DNA from: Scilla litardierei
Taxonomy: Eukaryota > Streptophyta > Magnoliopsida > Asparagales > Asparagaceae
Length of the DNA: 64,000 bases
Assembly: GCA_030789695.1 (NCBI GenBank)
Contig: CM061139.1
Span: 111,016,837-111,080,836 of the forward strand
Direction of reading: 5' to 3'
Made by a program: the position numbers and the translations under genes. The notes beneath the pieces were generated by a model that ran no database searches, was not told where the DNA came from, and saw nothing but the letters and a program-made list of their open reading frames with translations. Shown here one piece after another: positions 30,995-41,785 of this stretch. The stretch's first letter is position 1; the number at the start of each line of letters is the position of its first letter.

Positions 30995-33582
30995 TTCTAC
31001 AACACCGGGAACGTGATATGGCTATTAATCTTGCAAATCTTATTGGTCTGGAAGAGGACATGCTGAGGCAGAAGAGTAGACAGGATTGGCTTAGTCTCGG
31101 GGATAGTAACTCTAAATTCTTCTATATGGCGATGAAATCAAGACAAAATCAGAATAATCTTGGGCATTTGATTGCAGCTGATGGGAATCTCTACAACTCT
31201 TTTGAGGACTTAAGGAAAAATGCAATAAGCCTCTGCAAGGATCTTTATACTCAATCTTCCTACTGGAATGTATTTCCAAAGTTGGTTCCCCATCGCATTG
31301 TGACTAATGATGCGGCTATCTGGCTTGAACGGAGGGTTTCAAGTGAGGAAATCAAGGATGCTGTTTTCCAAATAGGGGTGGATAAATCCCCTGGCCCAGA
31401 TGGCTTTAATGGATACTTTTTCCAGCAGGGATGGGGCACCATAGGTATGGATTTAACTGATGCCATTCAATCTTTTTTCCGTTCTGGTTCCCTCTTGCAT
31501 CCTTTAAATCATACCAATCTTACCTTAGTTCCTAAAAGCCCTACTGCATCTACTTTGGGTGATTATAGACCTATCGCTTGCTGCAATGTTATTTACAAGG
31601 TGATTAGTAAAATCATTTGCACTAGATTGAAAATGGTTGTGCATGAACTTATTTCTCCTAACCAGTTCGCATTCATTAAAGGGAGGTTATTGGCTGATAG
31701 TGCCCTTTTAGCCCATGAACAGATCCGTGATTTTAGTAATCCAATGGGATCCCGAGCATGCCTGAAATTGGATTTACGGAAGGCTTTCGATAGTATCAAC
31801 CGTGAATTTATTTACTACATTCTGCAACGCATGGGTTTTGGCAGGAGATTTATATGCTGGGTTAAGGAATGTATTTCTTCCCCTACCTTTTCGGTAATGA
31901 TAAATGGCTCCCCCGTGGGGTATTTTGAAGGAAACATGGGCATTAGACAAGGCGATCCTCTCTCACCTTTTCTGTTCGTAATTACTATGGAAGCTTTCTC
32001 TTTATTGGCTGAAAAATCTATTTCAAAACGGCTCATCCATCCTATGAGACGGTCTGGGTCTATTTCACACCTAATGTTTGCAGATGACCTCCTACTATTT
32101 TGTAGAGCGAACAAGCATTCTTTCTGTGGGGTTAAATCCTTGTTGGAGGAGTTCTACAATCTCACTGGTCTGGAGGTAAATTGGGATAAAAGTACGTCTA
32201 TTTTCAGCAAAGGTACTAAGGACCCGTTGAGCTTGGCTAATCTTTTAGGGCTCAAACTGGGTTCATCAATCAATACTTATCTTGGGTTGCCTCTTTCCCC
32301 AAACTACCCTAAGCCTTCCATGTACAGTAGGCTGATTGACAAATGCAAGAGGAGACTTTTGGGCTGGACGTCTTCTCTTTTATCCATTGCAGGTCGGATC
32401 GAACTTGTTAGAACAGTTATCTTTGGTATGCTTAATTTCTGGATGCAAGCCTACCGTATACCCAAATCAGTATTGTGTACAATTACGTCTTCTTGCAGGA
32501 AATTTATATGGGGCTCTTCGGATATATGGGCTTGGCAGGACTTCTGTACTCCAAAAGAGGAAGGAGGTGTGGGGTTGAGATCTCTCTATGATCTTAATAT
32601 GGCTGCGGGTATAAGGTTGACATGGCGCTTGCTTGCAACTAATGGTCTTTGGGCTACCTATATGAGAAATAAGTATATGGACTCTAATAACTTCTTTTCA
32701 GCCAAGGCAAGTCCCCTTCATTCAGGTACATGGAAATTTTTGCTGCATTGTAGACGGTTCTCCAAACATCTGATTAAGAGGCAAATTGGGGATGGCTCTT
32801 CAACTCTTTTTTGGCATGATTTTTGGCTTCCTAATGGTCCATTAAATGAATCTCATGAGGTGCCGAGTGACGCTTACAACTATAGAGTTTCAGATTACTG
32901 GGAATCGGGAGGGTGGAAGGTTGATCCGACAATTGCCTCCCTCACGCATCTTCTACAGCAAGTAACTCCATCTACCAGCCATGATGTGTGGAGATGGGCG
33001 CCCAGCTCCTCTTTCAAATTATCGGAAGCTTGGGAAGGGGCTAGGAGGCGGGGGACTCTCTTTCGGTATACTAAGCTGGTTTGGTATAGTCATTACGTGC
33101 CAAAGATGTCCTTAACCCTTCTCAGATCTTTTCGTGACAAACTCCTTACTAAGGATAAATTACAACTATGGGGGGTGAGCTCTGATTCGAATTGTGTCCT
33201 TTGTGATTCGGGAATCCCTGAATCTATTGCCCACATTTTCTTTGAATGTGACTATACCAAGTACATTCTTTTGAGGAGCCTCCTCAAGCTGGGTGTATCA
33301 GACCACATTGAGCCTAGGCTTCCCAAGGTGGGGGATTACTTCTTGTTGAATTTTGGTAGAAAGGATACTTTATGTATCTTAGCTAAGACGGTTCTTGCAG
33401 CTATGGTGTGGTATATTTGGAAAGAAAGGAATAGTAGAATATTCAACAGCACTAAAAAGCAGAAGACAACTCTATTTGAAGAAATGGCATCTGACATCAG
33501 AATCATCCTACGGAATCACGACCCAGACTCCTCTAAGGTCTCTCTTGCCATGGAGAGATGGGACTTCAGTTGTGTTTTTTAG
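30823..33582 (+). CDS. LINE C reverse transcriptase and zf-RVT, 919-codon open frame
   Basis: Reverse transcriptase motifs are complete: DKSPGPDGFNGYFF, DYRPIACCNVIYK, LDLRKAFDSINRE with Asp 317, MGIRQGDPLSPFLF, and HLMFADDLLLF with the catalytic FADD at residues 419-422. The C-terminal part carries the zf-RVT zinc-binding domain (CVLCDSGIPESIAHIFFECD) and ends WYIWKERNSRIF and on to FSCVF. It has no start codon of its own because it is the continuation of ORF2 after the frameshifts in the endonuclease. Its polymerase core looks undamaged, and with no intact endonuclease this copy should not move by itself. Confidence 0.88.
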   Translation: MEFSCGRITHVQILCQAKNTKSTLRSWANKQKIDNAISVCKNNLQELRRHPDLHSDVILQHRERDMAINLANLIGLEEDMLRQKSRQDWLSLGDSNSKFFYMAMKSRQNQNNLGHLIAADGNLYNSFEDLRKNAISLCKDLYTQSSYWNVFPKLVPHRIVTNDAAIWLERRVSSEEIKDAVFQIGVDKSPGPDGFNGYFFQQGWGTIGMDLTDAIQSFFRSGSLLHPLNHTNLTLVPKSPTASTLGDYRPIACCNVIYKVISKIICTRLKMVVHELISPNQFAFIKGRLLADSALLAHEQIRDFSNPMGSRACLKLDLRKAFDSINREFIYYILQRMGFGRRFICWVKECISSPTFSVMINGSPVGYFEGNMGIRQGDPLSPFLFVITMEAFSLLAEKSISKRLIHPMRRSGSISHLMFADDLLLFCRANKHSFCGVKSLLEEFYNLTGLEVNWDKSTSIFSKGTKDPLSLANLLGLKLGSSINTYLGLPLSPNYPKPSMYSRLIDKCKRRLLGWTSSLLSIAGRIELVRTVIFGMLNFWMQAYRIPKSVLCTITSSCRKFIWGSSDIWAWQDFCTPKEEGGVGLRSLYDLNMAAGIRLTWRLLATNGLWATYMRNKYMDSNNFFSAKASPLHSGTWKFLLHCRRFSKHLIKRQIGDGSSTLFWHDFWLPNGPLNESHEVPSDAYNYRVSDYWESGGWKVDPTIASLTHLLQQVTPSTSHDVWRWAPSSSFKLSEAWEGARRRGTLFRYTKLVWYSHYVPKMSLTLLRSFRDKLLTKDKLQLWGVSSDSNCVLCDSGIPESIAHIFFECDYTKYILLRSLLKLGVSDHIEPRLPKVGDYFLLNFGRKDTLCILAKTVLAAMVWYIWKERNSRIFNSTKKQKTTLFEEMASDIRIILRNHDPDSSKVSLAMERWDFSCVF

Positions 33583-33753
33583 TTTTTCCCTTGTATAAAA
33601 TTTTGGTTCTCTCAGGTTGCTTTTGGAAGATGGGAGTTATAGTGGAGGGTGACGGCGCCTGTGCCATATCCCCTTTCTGTTTCTCCTGTCTTTTATAGGC
33701 TTCCTGTCTTTTGTACTTTGTATATTACTTTAATTAAGCTACCCACTAACTTT

Positions 33754-33755
<2 letters not shown>

Positions 33756-33832
<77 letters not shown>
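33756..33832. repeat. (TA)n microsatellite, LINE C 3' side
   Basis: A TA run of about 77 bases following the LINE C 3' end. Confidence 0.9.
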
Positions 33833-33837
<5 letters not shown>

Positions 33838-34218
33838 ATCTTCGGGTGCAAAAAACCCCGTGCGAAAGCCGTGCGAAATCTTTTTTTTTTATTTTTTTGA
33901 AATTTTTTTTTCAAAATTTTTTTTTGATGTTTAATCCATACAATTATATACCCCAGGGAAAATAATGGGTGAACCCGTTGGGCATTAGAGCACACATCCA
34001 CCCGTTACAAATTTAACGGTCTCAAAACGTGCGAATTTGATGAAATGCCTTGATCGAAGGCCAAATGACATTATTTCTCAACCATTATTTTTTGAGGGGG
34101 GGGGGTATAACAACATATAATGAGGGTGGAAAAAATAATTTTTGAAAAAAAAATTTCAAAAAAAACTAAAAACATTTTCGTACGGTTCGAAATGTTCTCA
34201 CATGAAGATTTACCTATA
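33833..34218. repeat. MITE-like unit, copy 1
   Basis: A noncoding unit of about 385 bases between (TA)n and LINE D. Its outer parts contain inverted versions of a GTGCGAAA phrase. From 33,936 on it matches copy 2 almost base for base. Position inside TA repeats recalls the Micron-type MITEs of rice, but I cannot assign it to a family. Confidence 0.55.
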
Positions 34219-35694
34219 TTTTTTTTTTTTGAAAAGTTAGTAGCAATCTATATTAACAAAACAAATGTACATATAGGGTAGAAGGTTGGTGCAAAGTCAG
34301 AGAGGGGATAGGGCACAAGCGTCGTCACCCTCTACTGACCTTCCCCTAACCTTACCCAAAATACAAATACAAAAACAAAACAACTAGGAACTATTCATTC
34401 ATATAAGGAGACTAGCCCGTATCCCGGAGTTCCCATCTATCCATAGCTTGTTCATCCTCTAGAGATAGCGGCTCAAGGTCCCTGAGGATGATTCTTATGT
34501 CAGCAGAAATATCTTCAAAAATCACAGTCATTGGTCGTCGCAAGTTTTCAAAGATTCTCCTATTTCTCTCCCTCCAAATGTGCCAGACAGAAGCAGATAG
34601 GACCGTCCTAGCCAGAGTACTTATTGCGTCCTTCTTGAGGAAATGTAATAAGAAATAGTCTCCCACCTGGTCTAACTACGGGCTAATGCTTGGTGAAACC
34701 CCCAACTTCAATAGGCTTCTCTTTAGAATATAAAGCGTGTACTCACAATTGAAAAATAGATGGCTAATTGTTTCATTTGCCCCAGCATTGCACAGGACGC
34801 AAAAACTATCAGAAGTTATCCCCCAATGTTGCAATCTGTCCTTTGTTAAAAGCTTCCCCAAGAAAGCTCGGAGCAGTGCCAGAGTATACTTGGGAACATG
34901 GTTCTTGAACCATACAACCTGGAAGTAACGGAACTTTGAACCCCTAAGGCGTGACCCGTCCCATGCACTGGCAAAACTGAAAGTGCCGCCTTTACCCGCC
35001 CAGATCCAAGAATCACAGCCGGACGTTAGCTTTATGTTCTGGAGAAGGGGCCGGATGCAGTTGATGCTTGAAACCCGTGCCCAGTCGTCCCCCTCCCAAT
35101 ACTCAGCTACTGTTTTGTGAGCATCCGCAGGTGGTACTTCAAACTGGTCATTTAGTGGGCCAATTTGCAACCAATTGTCTTTCCAAAACAATGTAGTAGT
35201 GCCATCGCGAACTTGCCTTTTGATCAAGTATTTTGAATATCTTCTACATTCCAACATAAACTTCCAAGAGCCCGAGTGAGTTGCTAATTTTTTTGCCGCA
35301 AAAAACTGTGAGAAATCATTATATTTTGCCCTCATGTGAGTAGACCAGAGCCCTTCTCCTGATAACAAACGCCATGTTAGTCTTACTCCCGCTGCCATAT
35401 TAATATCCGGGAGAAGACGGAGTCCCACCCCTCCCTCATCTTTAGGCGTACAGATATCTTTCCAAGCCCAGACATGAGATTTTCCCCAGATGAAATTCCT
35501 GCAAGTAGAAGTGATTGTGCGAAGAACAGAATTTGGAATGCGGTATACTTGCATCCAGAAAAATATCATGCCGTAAATTACCGTCCTGACCAACTCAATA
35601 CGCCCCGAAATGGATAATGTAGCGGAAGTCCAGCCCTGTAATCTCTTCTTACATTTATCCACTAGTCTGTTGTACATGAAAGGTTTTGGGTATT

Positions 35695-35698
<4 letters not shown>
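34219..35698 (-). pseudogene. LINE D: 5'-truncated L1-type LINE with poly(A) tail
   Basis: On the minus strand the frame enters from (TA)n with YPKPFMYNRLVDKCKKRLQG and runs through the post-polymerase region and zf-RVT (LALLRAFLGKLLTKDRLQHWG, HLFFNCEYTLYILKRSLLKLG, WHIWRERNRRIFE). One in-frame stop at 34,676-34,678 separates the two open parts, which are otherwise in the same frame to 34,412. The 3' end has CTAACTTTTC followed by a run of 12 A (T on the plus strand, 34,219-34,230). It is a different copy from LINEs A to C and lies inside a TA tract. Confidence 0.88.

Positions 35699-35745
<47 letters not shown>
35699..35745. repeat. (TA)n microsatellite, LINE D 5' side
   Basis: A TA run between the truncated LINE D and MITE-like copy 2. 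Confidence 0.9.
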
Positions 35746-35748
<3 letters not shown>

Positions 35749-36021
35749 ATACAATTATATACCCCAGGGAAAATAATGGGTGAACCCGTTGGGCATTAGA
35801 GCACCCATCCACCCGTTACAAATTTAACGGTCTCAAAACGTGCGAATTTGATGAAATGCCTTGATCGAAGACCAAATGTCATTATTTCTCAACCATTATT
35901 TTTTGAGGGGGGTATACCAACATATAATGAGGGTGGAAAAAAGAATTTTTGAAAAAAAAAATTTCAAAAAAAAACTAAAAACATTTTCGCACGGTGCGAA
36001 ATGTTTGCATTTGAAAATTTT

Positions 36022-36024
<3 letters not shown>
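35746..36024. repeat. MITE-like unit, copy 2
   Basis: Nearly identical to 33,936-34,218 (copy 1 lacking its first about 100 bases), again bordered by (TA)n on both sides. Confidence 0.8.

Positions 36025-36109
<85 letters not shown>
36025..36109. repeat. (TA)n microsatellite before the giant element
   Basis: A TA run of 85 bases directly before GGGTAAAATGCGCC. Confidence 0.9.
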
Positions 36110-36114
<5 letters not shown>

Positions 36115-36289
36115 AAATGCGCCTGAGGTCGTGCCCAGATTGGATTCCTGCGCTCGACCCCTCCTGACCGTCCGATCCGATCAGCGATCATGGTAATATC
36201 TGACCTTTTTGTGCAATTACCAAAACGCCCTTTAAGCTCTTTTTAACGCGCCTCTGTACTAAATTACCTTTAACCCCTTTTGTACTAAA

Positions 36290-36392
36290 ATACAATCGCC
36301 ACCAATTCTTTTGCTGATTCCCGCGTAAAACGCAGAAGCTGGAGCAATCGCCACCAATTCTTTTGCTCACTCCGGCGCAAAACATAGAAGCT
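36290..36392. repeat. Imperfect tandem pair of about 53 bp in the transposase leader
   Basis: The phrase caatcgccaccaattctttt plus a gaagctggag end occurs twice in succession, differing at a few bases. Confidence 0.8.
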
Positions 36393-36509
36393 GGAGTAGA
36401 TCCCCAGTTTTGCACAAGGTCTTCGATTTCAACAGCCCACGCCTAAGATCGCCCCCAAATCCAGGCCATCACACTCTCGTTGATTCCCCTGTTACTCTCC
36501 TCCATCGAG

Positions 36510-37091
36510 GTAAGGATCGCCATCCCTAATTTGTTGGACATCTCATATTGCTCAACGCAAACAACGGGATAATTTTTTGAAGGGTTTTGCGCGGGGAGCA
36601 ATTTCCAACCGTTGGACGATTAGCCTGGAAATTCCTCTCCGCGCACAACGGACTAAATTTTTGTCTCGTTTTGAGCGGTGAGTAATTTCCAAACTAGCGA
36701 GGTGTTGCGATGGAAATTACTCTACACGCACAACCCTTCAAACATCGCACCCGTTGTGCGCGTTGAGCAATATGAGATGTCCATCAAAACTTGCCGAAGC
36801 AGCTCATATAGCACAACAACATGGAGCGAATGGCGTACATAATATTGCCCACTGCGCAAAACGGTTGATATGTTTGATTTTTTGATGGATTTGATCCGGT
36901 CATCAAATATGATGGTAATAATTAGATCAGATTGAAAAAGAATAGATATAATACGCAAGGTTTTAACATGATTAGTAATAGTAGTGTGGTTTCAACTAAC
37001 ATGCTGATGATGATCGACTGATACTTGGATAGACATGTATAGCAGTCATGCTGCGGCAATATTACTGATATTTTACTTGTTTCTAATGTAG
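36510..37091 (+). other. Probable 5' UTR intron of the FAR1-like gene, containing motif pairs
   Basis: Donor GAG|GTAAGG at 36,510 and acceptor TAATGTAG at 37,091, just before the ATG. Three inverted pairs of the AACGCGCACAACGG motif lie at 36,546-36,775 and one more arm at 36,844. Confidence 0.55.
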
Positions 37092-37094
37092 AAA

Positions 37095-39621
37095 ATGAAA
37101 ATCGAAGAGAGTGAACCCTATGTGCATGATCAGGAGATGCCAAATGAGATTGAAGCTGAAAATGACAGTGCAAACAGCGTATATCAAGAGGATAGGCATA
37201 GTGATAATGAAAAAGGCAGCCCACATGTTGGAATGACATTTCAAACAGAAGAAGATGCGTATCAATTTTATAATACATATGCAGCAATGAAAGGTTTTGC
37301 AACCCGAAAGGGATCTACGGGAAAGGGAAAAGATGGCAATACCACGAGGAGGAAGTATACGTGCAACAAAGAAGGGTATAAAAGCTTAAAAGATAAGAGG
37401 GAGATAGGGAGGGACGTTAATCGAAGGAAAAACGAGAGAGAAGGATGTATGGCTCGAATGACAGTTCATAAAATCACCGGAGGAGTATGGCGGATAAACT
37501 CCTTTAATGATGATCATAATCATGAGTTGATAAAAAGCCCAGCGAAGATCCAGATGCTACGGTCACATAAAAGATCGCAGATGGACGGAACATGTAGGAA
37601 TTTAGTTGATCAGATGCGTGGCTGTGGAGTAGGACCTGCAAAGATTGCAAGGATTCTAAATGCCACGAGTAGTAGTAATGTCAATATTACTACGCAACAA
37701 TGCATTGATCATGGGAGAGTAGAAAGAAAGAACAACATTGGGAAGGAATGCATTAGAGTAATAGAACAATTTATTAAAAGGCAAGCTACAGACTCTCAGT
37801 TCTATTATGCTATTGAGCATGATGAAGAGAATGTATGCAGGAGTATATTTTGGGCTGATGGAAGGGCGAGGACATCATACAGCCAGTTTGGAGATGTTGT
37901 TGTATTTGATGTCACTTATAAGACAAATAGATTCATGTTGCCTTTTGCACCTTTTACAGGTGTCAATCATCATAAACAGTCTATTTTATTTGGATGTGCT
38001 CTTCTTGCTGATGAGAAGGAAGAAACCTTTGTTTGGTTATTCGGACAGTGATTAACATGTATGTGGGATAAAGCACCAGGAGCTATCATCACCGATCAAG
38101 ACCCGGCAATATGCAATGCAATCAAAAGAGTTTTTCCAAATACAAAACACAGGTATTGCATATGGCATATCAGTCTGCACGAAGATGAGCATCTACGTTC
38201 ATTGCGGTCTTCTTATAACCCTGAATTTGAAGAAGACTATGCAAACTGGTGTAAGAACAGTCAAAATGTTGAAGAAGCTGAGAATTGTTGGTGCATCTTA
38301 ATGGAGAAGTACCAAACGGAATTTCAGGAGCCATTGACAGAAAAACAAAAAAATGAAATGAAAGCCTGGAAGTGGTTGCATACGATGCATGAGAAAGCAC
38401 AGCATTGGATTAAGGCGTACCTACTGGATACTTTCTTTGCGGGTATGAATGTTAATACGATAGAGATCGGTGTAAAAATATATGATCAAAATAAACTCAG
38501 CACATGGTATTCATTTCTTGTTTTGTGTGTAGGCATGGCGTCCAGCCAAAGGAGTGAAAGCATGAACGCGTATTTTGATGGATACGTAAACTGTATGACT
38601 CCATTATACGAGTTCATTGATCAATATGATAAAGCCGTAAAATTTCAGCGAGACAAAGAGGAGAGAGAAGATACTTTTTGTATGCGGAACAAACCAGAAT
38701 TTAGCGGCATGCATGAGTTAGAGGTTCATGCCGCAAAGGTATATACTAGAAACATATTTTCCATTTTTCAAAATCGTTTCAAAAATACTTTATACTGTCG
38801 GCACGAAAGGGTGAGCACGGATGGGGACACGAGCACGTATAGAGTAACTATGCGGATTGATGGAAAGAGCTACGTGCATAATGTTCAATGCAATATATCT
38901 AAGGGAATGTTCAGGTGTACGTGTGCAAGGGCGGTGACTGAAGGTTTGCTATGCACGCAAATTTTATATATGATGAAGCAAAAGTATGATATGCAAGCCA
39001 TCCCTGAGAGATATATTTTACCCAGGTGGACTCTAAATGCAAGACATAGCATCATGAGTCTTGGGGCCTCGTCGACTAGCACAGTACACGGAGTGCGTCT
39101 AACCCAAATTACTCCACTTCAAGCCTGGAGACTTCGTTCATCATTCGATAAAGTCGTGGAGGCGGTAACAAGAGATCCCCTTCTGTTTGATGTCGTCTTT
39201 GGGTGGGCAAACAGTTTTTTGGACCAGCATAATATGACTAATAAAGCGCAAACTGCTTCTGGAGAGCCAAGATCACAGGTGGGGTCCAGTGCACCTATCA
39301 AACAAGAAGTGGGAGTAAATGATGTCATTATGCATGATCCTGCAAAAGCTAGAACTAAAGGCCGACCACGAGTGGCGTCAAGGATTCCGTCTGGAATACA
39401 AGTCTCACAAGAACAAAGTCAAACAAGAACAAGGACATGCAATGTTTGTGCAGAAAAGGGTCATGACATGAGAACTTGTCGTATGAGCACAGCTGGTAGA
39501 AATAAGGTATATATGAGCACAGCTGGTTACTATTTTATATACTAGTATAAATTATTGTAACATCATTGCTCCATAATCTCTGTAGGAAAAATCTTCGCCC
39601 GATGACTTAACAAGGCTGTGA
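37095..39621 (+). pseudogene. FAR1/FRS-type MULE transposase, one nonsense codon
   Basis: One frame runs from ATG 37,095 to about 39,506, broken only by TGA at 38,049-38,051 (residue 319), where family members usually have Trp. Domains: FAR1 DNA-binding zinc finger at about residues 45-140 (ending FNDDHNHEL); MULE transposase core with VVVFDVTY (Asp 272), IITDQDPA (Asp 334), KHRYCIWH and QRSESMN (candidate Glu); SWIM zinc finger FRCTCARAVTEGLLCTQIL, in which the last ligand is Gln instead of His; and a CCHC knuckle CNVCAEKGHDMRTC. A 90-base in-frame intron (38,443-38,532) and a last intron (39,507-39,585) are predicted. The protein would end EKSSPDDLTRL at 39,621. FAR1 relatives act as transposases or light-signalling transcription factors. 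Confidence 0.85.
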
Positions 39622-39715
39622 TATGAAGGATGACATTTTTGTATCCTAAAGGCAACAATTTTGTATCAGCTTGGAAGAAATATACTACATGCATCTGTCA
39701 CGGACATATCAGTGT

Positions 39716-39965
39716 AACTGGTTCTCTTTAAAAATGGTCATCGGAAAACGGCAGCCTCCTATATTTTTAGTCCAAAATGCAGCCATCGTGGAGTTGAATT
39801 AAGAGGGCTGGCGGTCCAAATTGAACATTAAAACAGTAAGTCTTGGTTATAAGCCTATGAGGATGATGCCTATCATTCGAGACCTATATCCGATGCTGCG
39901 GATCTCATATCTTATAATTTCTCTGTTGCTGCAGAACCTGACAAATGTCAAGAAAATTAATGGGA
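39716..39965 (+). repeat. 3' module shared with 41,995-42,240
   Basis: The two segments share agtccaaaatgcagc, gaggatgatgcctatcattc and gatctcatatcttataatt in the same order. One follows the transposase gene and the other the DUF674 fragment, so this may be a common 3' untranslated region. Confidence 0.7.
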
Positions 39966-40070
39966 TTAAGGAGTAAGAAGCAGAAGCAGTAGAGCTGAAG
40001 AGAATGAAGATTCAAGAGAATGAGGCATGTAGCTGTCCGCGATGAGTAATGGTGGGTAATTGTATACAGT

Positions 40071-40352
40071 TTAGCTCCGCGCGCACAACGTTTACAACTT
40101 TTACCAGTTGTGCGCGCTGATCAAAACTTGGTAATTTTACAGGCTTCCTAATAAGCGCACACAACGTTCAATAATGTTACGGATGTGCGCGCTGAGTAAT
40201 ATGGGTAATTGTAAGCAGTTAAGCCGCACGCGCACAACGGTTCATAACTTTGACGGTTATGATCGATGAGTAAATGTTGATAATCGTAGACAGTTGTGCT
40301 CAGCTCGGACAACGTTCAATGCTGTTGCCGTTGGTCCGAGCTGAGTAATTGT
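40071..40352. repeat. Cluster of four inverted motif pairs
   Basis: Four hairpin-like pairs of the CGCGCACAACG motif and its complement at about 40,071-40,131, 40,150-40,195, 40,233-40,280 and 40,300-40,352, separated by AT-rich spacers. Confidence 0.75.
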
Positions 40353-40359
40353 GGGTACT

Positions 40360-41140
40360 TCAAGTTAGCATCACGCAATTTTGTAATGTGATGCAATTGC
40401 ACCAAATTTAATGACATTGTATTAAGATCTGTATTCCAACATGCTACAACATTTATGCATTGAAATGTACATAACACAACAAAGTAGAAACTACATCTAA
40501 ACATTTTGCAACATCACAGTTTTTGCCCGACTAAGCAATTAAAGCACTAGACTATACTAGGGATACAGGGATTCCCACCATGAAAAAAATTTAAAGTTTG
40601 TTGCCATTTATGAGCTGCTCCAGCAGCTGCATCAGCGTCACTTGCTTCATTGTATCTTGGCCATCCGTCCCCCTGTCTGCGTTGAAGAAGAATCAGTGAT
40701 GAACACATAACAAAGCATAATTAACTAAAAATATTGTACGGGTAGACTTAGAATAAGATAGAACATTTATTATCATCGAGCAGTGATGTCTGCAACGAAG
40801 TATCAATGAGCATATACAAGCAGTGAAGAAACGGGTGTGCATGGAAGGTGATAGCTTCAATGACGACAAACAGAACATATGAAGGAGCAAGGAACATCTT
40901 CGAATCAATATATATGTGATGTATTCAATTTCTGCATCACGTCACTAGACGCTAGTATATTGTCCATCTTTGAGTGTTGAGGACGCAGCAGTGATGAAGG
41001 AAAAAATAGAATGTCGTAGAGAAAATATCATATAACTAGAATAAGATACAATAAGATAGAATAATATCATCAAGAAGTGTAGTGGTTGACGAGGGCTTGT
41101 GGGAAGGGAAGCCATTTATAGACGACTTTGGATGCCATTG
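40360..41140 (-). other. Exon-capture cassette M1
   Basis: A minus-strand unit. It has a TATA-type promoter (about 41,135-41,112), a leader exon encoding LLRPQHSKMDNILASSDVMQ-like sequence, an intron, a short exon (40,672-40,591) after the acceptor CGCAGACAG, and a shared 3' tail (40,512-40,408). The short exon can encode QDTMKQVTLMQLLEQLINGN, then Lys-Leu and a stop. I do not recognise its source. Promoter, leader and tail recur in M2 to M4. Confidence 0.5.
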
Positions 41141-41291
41141 GATGAGGATGAGACTACAGTAGAGTTACTGGGAGGCAACACAAGAGACCCCGTGAGTCTA
41201 CAGCAAACTGCTTGTGATTATACAGAAGAATGCCCGTGAATCTACAGCAGATTGAGTTCCCAATAATGTATGCCCGTGGTGGTGCACGTTG

Positions 41292-41390
41292 AGCAAACAA
41301 AATAGCTCAACGCGCACAACCGGCAAGAATATGGCCGTTTTGCGCGGAGAGCAAATAATTTTGGAAGATGTGCGCGATGAATAAAATCTT
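41292..41390. repeat. Motif pair between divergent promoters
   Basis: One arm (gctcaacgcgcacaacc) and an inverted arm (ccgttttgcgcggagagcaa), plus an extra arm at about 41,370, lie between the minus-strand M1 promoter and two plus-strand promoters. Confidence 0.7.
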
Positions 41391-41457
41391 ATGTACATTC
41401 ACGATCAATGCTTTGTAGACTCACGGGGTCTCTTCTGTAGACTCATCCTCATCCAAG

Positions 41458-41620
41458 GCCAGTCTAATTCGTCTATAAAATGGCTTTCCTACGCACAAGC
41501 CCTCTTCAACCTCTACACTGCGAGTGATGGTTATCAGTCATGAGGAAGGAGTAGTGCTACACTCGACTGTAGGCTCATCCTCATCCAAGGGCAGTCCAAT
41601 TCGTCTATAAATGGCTTCCA
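41458..41620 (+). promoter_or_regulatory. Two tandem plus-strand copies of the shared TATA promoter
   Basis: At 41,458-41,492 and 41,590-41,620 the sequence ccaattcgtctataaatggc (one with TATAAAATGG) is preceded by a conserved ctcatcctcatccaa. The same module is found on the minus strand at about 41,120, 47,180, 48,120 and 51,490. Confidence 0.65.
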
Positions 41621-41785
41621 TACCCACAAATTATATTCAACCACAACACTTCGAGTGCTGTGAAAGGCATGAGAAAGAAGTAACCTTGCTCAAATATTAC
41701 TCTGACCATAACAAGCTAACCCTTCCCAAACAACCAGAGACCATAGCTTAAACAAACCATCACCCGGTTTGCTGCAGCAGTGAAG

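Larger units (their letters stand above)
27875..33755 (+). mobile_element. LINE C: near full-length plant L1-type LINE
   Basis: Runs from the same 5' start as LINE B to the 3' sequence CACTAACTTTCC, bounded on both sides by (TA)n. It carries ORF1, endonuclease, reverse transcriptase and zf-RVT in order. ORF1 and the endonuclease are broken, while the reverse transcriptase frame is open over 919 codons. Confidence 0.9.

Noticed and set aside
17750..36109. Frames rich in Tyr-Ile repeats
   Set aside because: Translations of TA microsatellites.
36110..36140. Inverted copy of the putative MULE end within the window
   Set aside because: I looked for the reverse complement (GCGCATTTTACCC) to the right and did not find it. 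The right end is therefore not annotated.
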